From positions 1-64,000 of the forward strand of contig CAYNBI010000006.1 of the NCBI GenBank assembly GCA_964395315.1: DNA of 64,000 nt, in the 5' to 3' direction. The notes beneath the pieces are model-generated. The model made no database searches and was not told where the DNA came from. It saw only the letters and a list, made by a program, of their open reading frames with translations. Of the stretch, positions 60,102 through 64,000 are shown in pieces. Positions within the stretch are counted from its first letter, which is position 1, and every line of letters starts with the position of its first letter. The stretch is from CAVORB01 sp964395315. GTDB lineage: Bacteria > Pseudomonadota > Gammaproteobacteria > Chromatiales > Chromatiaceae. Position numbers and translations under genes: made by a program.

Positions 60102-62066
60102 TCACGCGCGCGGTTTCCGCCCGAGCCGCAGATTGCCTACCTCGTCCAGCGATGCCAGCCAACCCGGCGCCAGCCAGGTGGTCGCCACCGGATCCAGGAT
60201 AATCGCCGGGCCCGAAACGGGTTCGGCCACCTTGAGCGCAGCGCGTCCAATGACCGGGACCGGCTCGTCCGAGCCCGCGACATGCGCCCGACCACTGCGA
60301 ACGTCGGGGCGCAGGACGGGCGGCGGCAGGCTGAGGGCGGGCGCCGTACCTGTGACCCTGACGCGGAGATTGACCAGCTCGACGGGGAAATCCAGACGGT
60401 GACCGTAACGGGCCTGGTGGAGACGGTGGAAGGCATCGGCGGTCTCGCCGACACTGGTCCATGGCAGGTTCAGCGTGTACGACTGGCCACGGTAGCGCAG
60501 ATCCAACGAGAAGGCGCTGATCAGGGATTGCGGCTCCTGTCCCTCCCGCGCCAACGCTTGCATAGCCTCGGCGGCCAGATCGTCCAAACGACGCTGAACG
60601 GCCGCGTCACTGTGCTCGTCGAGTGGTCCCAGCCAGGTGCGGGTCAACAGCCGTCCGGGCGGGGTCGCCAGCATCCCGAGGGCGGAGAGCACACCGGCCT
60701 GCACCGGCACCATGGCCTGGCGCATACCGAGCGCCTCCGCCAGGGCGCACACGTGCAGCCCCCCGGCCCCGCCAAAAGAGGTCAGGGTGTAGTCCCTGGG
60801 ATCCAGCCCGCGCTGGACCGAGATCACCCGCAGCGCCCGCGCCATGTGCTCGTTGGCGACCCGCAGGATGCCAAGCGCCGCCTCCTCCAAGCTGGTCATC
60901 ATGGCGGCGGCAAGACGCCCGACGACCCGCCGGGCCGCCGCTTCCTCCAGCCGCATGCGCCCACCGAGAAAGGCATCCGCGCGCAGTCTGCCGAGCACCA
61001 GGTTGGCATCGGTGACCGTTGGCTCGTCGCCGCCAAGGCCGTAGCATGCCGGGCCCGGAGCCGCGCCGGCCGACTCCGGCCCCACCAGCAGGGCGCCCCC
61101 TGCGTCGACCCGTGCAATGGACCCGCCCCCCGCGCCGATGGTATGCATGTCCACCATGGGCACAGCGACCGGGTAGGAGGCGATGCGTCCGCTCATGGTA
61201 AGACGCGGCTCGCCATCCACCAGGGCGACATCGGTGGACGTACCGCCCATGTCGAAGGTCAGCAGCTTGGACTCGCCGGCGAGACGTCCGACGAAGCCTG
61301 CCCCTACCAGCCCCCCCGCCGGCCCGGAGAGCAGCAGCCGAACGGCCTGGCGCGCGGTCTGCTCCGCCGCGACCGTCTCGCCGCTGGACTGCATGACCGC
61401 CACCCGCGCCCCCGGAAGCGCGCCGCAAAGACGCTCGATGTAGCGCCCAACGAGGGGACCGACCCAGGCGTTGAGCCAGGTCGCAATGCCGCGCTCGTAC
61501 TCCCCCGTGACCGGCAGAACCTCGGACGAACGCGAGACGAAGATACCGTCCGGGACGGCCTCCCCGAGCGCCCGTTCGGCGCTGTCGTCGAGGTAGGAAA
61601 AAAGCAGATTGATGGCCACCGCCTCCGGCGCCAGTCGTTCCAGCGCCGCCCGCAGGTCCTTCAGATCGGCGGCGGTCAGCGGCTCCACCCAGCTTCCGTC
61701 CGCCGCAAGCCGGCCGCCGGTCTCCAGGCACAGGTCTTCGGGCACCGGCGGGCGGCGCGTGGCGGGCTGCAGGTCATACAGCGCATCGCGTGCCTGACGG
61801 CCGATGGTGAGCAGGTCCCGCAAGCCACGATTAGCAACGTAAAGGGTGCGCACACCCTTGCCCTCGAGGGCGGCGTTGGTGGCCACCGTGGAGCCGTGAA
61901 CCACCGCCAGCCCGGAGGGGTCGAGCCCCAGCTCGGCGATGCCCTGCAGGATCGCCCGCTCCGGGGCATCGGGGGTGGAGAGCACCTTGTGCACCTGCAC
62001 CCTGCCCTCCCGCCACACGACGAAGTCCGTGAAGGTGCCGCCGGTATCGATGCCGACAATCGTCAT
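60102..62066 (-). CDS. hyuA: Hydantoinase A / 5-oxoprolinase alpha-type ATPase
   Basis: 654 residues with the ASKHA-type phosphate loops of HyuA: IVGIDTGGTFTDFVVW at the N-terminus, VVHGSTVATNAALEGKG, FDMGGTSTDVALVDGEP, and GAGGGSIARVDAGGALLVGP. Family members hydrolyse cyclic imides (N-methylhydantoin, 5-oxoproline) with ATP, together with a HyuB subunit. No hyuB follows: the next minus-strand gene is desA. The C-terminal part (residues 520-654) resembles the acetone carboxylase/HyuA C-terminal domain. The substrate is unknown. Confidence 0.88.
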   Translation of the reverse strand: MTIVGIDTGGTFTDFVVWREGRVQVHKVLSTPDAPERAILQGIAELGLDPSGLAVVHGSTVATNAALEGKGVRTLYVANRGLRDLLTIGRQARDALYDLQPATRRPPVPEDLCLETGGRLAADGSWVEPLTAADLKDLRAALERLAPEAVAINLLFSYLDDSAERALGEAVPDGIFVSRSSEVLPVTGEYERGIATWLNAWVGPLVGRYIERLCGALPGARVAVMQSSGETVAAEQTARQAVRLLLSGPAGGLVGAGFVGRLAGESKLLTFDMGGTSTDVALVDGEPRLTMSGRIASYPVAVPMVDMHTIGAGGGSIARVDAGGALLVGPESAGAAPGPACYGLGGDEPTVTDANLVLGRLRADAFLGGRMRLEEAAARRVVGRLAAAMMTSLEEAALGILRVANEHMARALRVISVQRGLDPRDYTLTSFGGAGGLHVCALAEALGMRQAMVPVQAGVLSALGMLATPPGRLLTRTWLGPLDEHSDAAVQRRLDDLAAEAMQALAREGQEPQSLISAFSLDLRYRGQSYTLNLPWTSVGETADAFHRLHQARYGHRLDFPVELVNLRVRVTGTAPALSLPPPVLRPDVRSGRAHVAGSDEPVPVIGRAALKVAEPVSGPAIILDPVATTWLAPGWLASLDEVGNLRLGRKPRA

Positions 62067-62209
62067 GGACCGTCACTCCGTTCGAACGAGCTACGAATGA
62101 TGCCATCCCAGCGTATGCCCTGCACAGGGACCACCGCATACCCTGGCTCGGGGCCTCCGCCTCTGCCGCGTATTGGCATCGAGCCCCGCGCGCGTTAAGG
62201 TCGGCGGCC

Positions 62210-63136
62210 ATGAATGAGCTACTCCGAGTCAGCGGCCTCGGCCGCCGTTACGGCGACGACCAAGCGCTGGAAGGCGTCGATATCCGCCTCGAGCGCGGCG
62301 AGGTCCTCGGCCTGCTGGGACCCAACGGCGCCGGCAAGACCACCTGCCTGCAGCTCCTGAGCGGCAACCTGGCCCCCAGCGACGGCGAGATCCGGATCAT
62401 GGGCGTAGATCTGGCGCGTTACCCCCTGCGCGCGAAACGCCTCATCGGATATCTGCCGGAGCGCCCGCCCTTGTATGCCGACATGCGGGTGGACGAGTAC
62501 CTCGACTACTGTGCCCAGCTCCATCGGATCCCGCGGCAGCGCCGAGCCGCGGCCGTCGAGCAGGCCAGAACCCGCTGCGGGCTCGCAGAGCGGGGCCGGC
62601 GTCTGATCGGCACCCTGTCCAAGGGCTACCGCCAGCGGGTAGGAATCGCCCAGACCATCGTCCACAGGCCCGATCTGGTGATCCTGGACGAGCCGACCGA
62701 AGGCCTGGATCCGGTGCAGCTGCGGGAGGTCAGGGAGCTGATCCGGACGCTCGCCCTGGACTGCGGAGTGATCCTCTCGAGCCACGCCCTGCCCGAGGTG
62801 CAGGCGGTCTGCACCAGGGTGTGCATCCTGCGCGAGGGCCGGGTGCTGCACCAGGCGCGGTTGAAGGAGGAACCCGATGGGCCGCGGCTCCAGCGCTACC
62901 TGGTTCGCCTGGCAGCGCCGCCGGCGCTGAGCGTCCTCGCCTCCCTGTCCGGGGTTGCCGCCGCGCAAGCGCTGGGGGATCGCGCTTTTCGGGTGACCCT
63001 GCGTCCCGGCGAGGCCGCCGGTGCCTTCTCGCGGCGGGTTGTCGAGGCCGGCTGGGGGCTTTCCGAGCTCTCGCCCGAGGGAACCGATCTGGAGAAGGTC
63101 TTCTTCGAGATCCTGAGCGGAGACCTGGCCGCATGA
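62210..63136 (+). CDS. ABC transporter ATP-binding protein (GldA/ABC-2 type)
   Basis: 308 residues. Walker A GPNGAGKTT, Q-loop GYLPERPPLYADM, signature LSKGYRQRVGIAQ, Walker B LVILDEPTEGLDP and the switch histidine in LSSHALPEVQAV. A C-terminal domain of ~80 residues follows, as in the GldA-like branch. The two genes downstream match its permease (GldF-like) and substrate-binding (GldG-like) partners. What it moves is not known in such bacteria. It overlaps the permease gene by ATGA. Confidence 0.93.
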   Translation: MNELLRVSGLGRRYGDDQALEGVDIRLERGEVLGLLGPNGAGKTTCLQLLSGNLAPSDGEIRIMGVDLARYPLRAKRLIGYLPERPPLYADMRVDEYLDYCAQLHRIPRQRRAAAVEQARTRCGLAERGRRLIGTLSKGYRQRVGIAQTIVHRPDLVILDEPTEGLDPVQLREVRELIRTLALDCGVILSSHALPEVQAVCTRVCILREGRVLHQARLKEEPDGPRLQRYLVRLAAPPALSVLASLSGVAAAQALGDRAFRVTLRPGEAAGAFSRRVVEAGWGLSELSPEGTDLEKVFFEILSGDLAA

Positions 63137-63870
63137 TCGCGGCCATCGCCCGGCGCGAGCTGCAGGCGGGGTTCCTCTCGCCCGTGGCCTGGGGGCTGCT
63201 GGCGGCGAACCAGTTCATCCTGGCCTGGATCTTCCTGCGCGTGGTGGAGGGGTTCTCCGGTCTCGAGGCGGCCCAGCGCGGCGCCGGACTGACGCTCGAG
63301 CTCAGCCTCAACCTGTTCAGCTTCGCGGCGGTGCTGGCCCTGCTCTCGGTACCCTTGCTCAGCGCGCGCATGCTGAGCGGGGAGCTGCGCGACGGCACCT
63401 TCAATCTGCTCGGCGCCGCGCCGGTCAGCCTGGCGGAGATCCTGCTCGGCAAGTTCCTCGGCCTGGCGGGGCTGATCGCGCTTCTCGGCCTGCTGCCGCT
63501 CGGCATGTGCGCCGGCCTCGTATTCGTCACCGACCTCGACCTCGGGCTGCTCGCGGCGGCGACGCTGGGACTCTGGCTCACGGGTCTGCTGTTCGCCGCA
63601 GTGGGAATCTTCGCGTCGAGCCTGAGCGCTCAACCGGGGCTGGCGGCGGTGGCCGCCTACGCCATCCTCGTCCTCCTGTCGGTGATCAACCGGGCCGGGA
63701 GCGCAGCGGAGCAAACGGTGACCGTCTTCGACTGGCTGTCCTGGAACGAGCACCTGTTCCGCTTCCTGCTCGGGATCGTGCGCATCAGCGATGTCCTGTA
63801 CTTCCTCCTGGTGTCCGGCTTCTTCCTGGCCCTGGCGCACCGTTCCCTCGCCAATCGGCGCCTGGGCTGA
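63133..63870 (+). CDS. ABC-2 type permease (GldF-like)
   Basis: 245 residues, about six membrane helices. The start MIAAIARRELQAGFLSPVAW is typical of ABC-2 permeases of this branch, with RMLSGELRDGTFNLLGAAPV after the second helix. Coupled to the ATPase gene by a 4-bp overlap. Confidence 0.91.
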   Translation: MIAAIARRELQAGFLSPVAWGLLAANQFILAWIFLRVVEGFSGLEAAQRGAGLTLELSLNLFSFAAVLALLSVPLLSARMLSGELRDGTFNLLGAAPVSLAEILLGKFLGLAGLIALLGLLPLGMCAGLVFVTDLDLGLLAAATLGLWLTGLLFAAVGIFASSLSAQPGLAAVAAYAILVLLSVINRAGSAAEQTVTVFDWLSWNEHLFRFLLGIVRISDVLYFLLVSGFFLALAHRSLANRRLG

Positions 63871-63874
63871 CCCC

Positions 63875-64000
63875 ATGCCCGCACGCATCCGACGCGAACG
63901 ACTCGAACGGCGCCTGGCCGACGGCGTGTTCTACCTGCTACTGACCGCAGCGACCCTGCTCGCCGGTTGGCTGATCGCCCGCCACGACATCTACTGGGAC
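63875..64000 (+). CDS. GldG-like ABC component, N-terminus only
   Basis: The first 42 residues only: a basic start (MPARIRRERLERRLADG) and one membrane helix (VFYLLLTAATLLAGWLIARH), ending DIYWD at the window edge. The position after the ATPase and permease and the single N-terminal helix fit the GldG/ABC-type uncharacterised transport component. Five bases separate it from the permease stop. Confidence 0.65.
   Translation, partial: MPARIRRERLERRLADGVFYLLLTAATLLAGWLIARHDIYWD

Overview
The window is a compact, GC-rich gammaproteobacterial chromosome segment, apart from a 100-base run of N at 32,074-32,173. Several gene orders point there: hisBA-I-E followed by tatABC; yicC-gmk-rpoZ-spoT; radC-coaBC-dut-algC-argB-pyrE with rpmBG; rph, rdgB, yggS-proC-yggT-yggU; and pbpC beside an alpha-2-macroglobulin gene. 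The mix (class III ribonucleotide reductase, CysB-like LysR regulator, YyaL-type protein, DesA-type desaturase, full MoxR/Bat operon) fits a purple-sulfur-type lineage such as Chromatiales/Ectothiorhodospiraceae, but that placement is inference. No rRNA, tRNA, CRISPR array, prophage or intact insertion sequence was seen.

Layout. 1-3.8 kb: edge-cut IclR regulator, then an anaerobic deoxyribonucleotide operon (nrdD, a separate 60-residue glycyl-radical protein, nrdG) behind a promoter with an FNR-like site and paired NrdR boxes. 3.8-9.3 kb: Cu/Zn superoxide dismutase, two doubtful small ORFs, a secreted Cache protein, a structured repeat with terminator, a LysR regulator and a DUF255 protein. 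9.3-13.6 kb: hisB-hisA-hisI-hisE-tatA-tatB-tatC on the minus strand, without hisH and hisF; TatC carries an unusual C-terminal extension. 13.6-24 kb: dtd-pip, a candidate small RNA, pbpC with a giant alpha-2-macroglobulin gene, mdh. 24-26.5 kb: a broken helix-turn-helix gene, a perfect 14-bp inverted repeat, typA.

26.9-35.1 kb: moxR, DUF58, DUF4381, two VWA proteins, BatC-like TPR protein and BatD. This is an envelope AAA+/VWA system; batC is interrupted by the assembly gap inside an 18-bp tandem repeat. 35.1-39.9 kb: orphan Xre/MbcA-like protein, spoT, rpoZ, gmk, yicC. 39.9-47.6 kb, plus strand: serine/threonine kinase, rph, rdgB, yggS, proC, yggT, yggU, a dynamin-like GTPase and a DUF4426 protein. 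47.7-49.8 kb: TauE/SafE-type membrane protein and AmpG-like permease. 50-58.7 kb: pyrE, DUF4124 protein, argB, second copy of the structured repeat, membrane-anchored algC, dut, coaBC, radC, rpmB, rpmG. 58.7-64 kb: DesA-type desaturase, hydantoinase A-like protein, and a Gld-type ABC transporter running off the edge.

Most genes are core metabolism, translation, stringent response and envelope functions. The points most worth following are: the ~130-bp repeat present twice with a hairpin kept by wobble pairs; the split class III reductase and its dual control site; the TatC and desaturase fusions; the missing hisH/hisF; and the gene-less terminated RNA at 15.16-15.29 kb.
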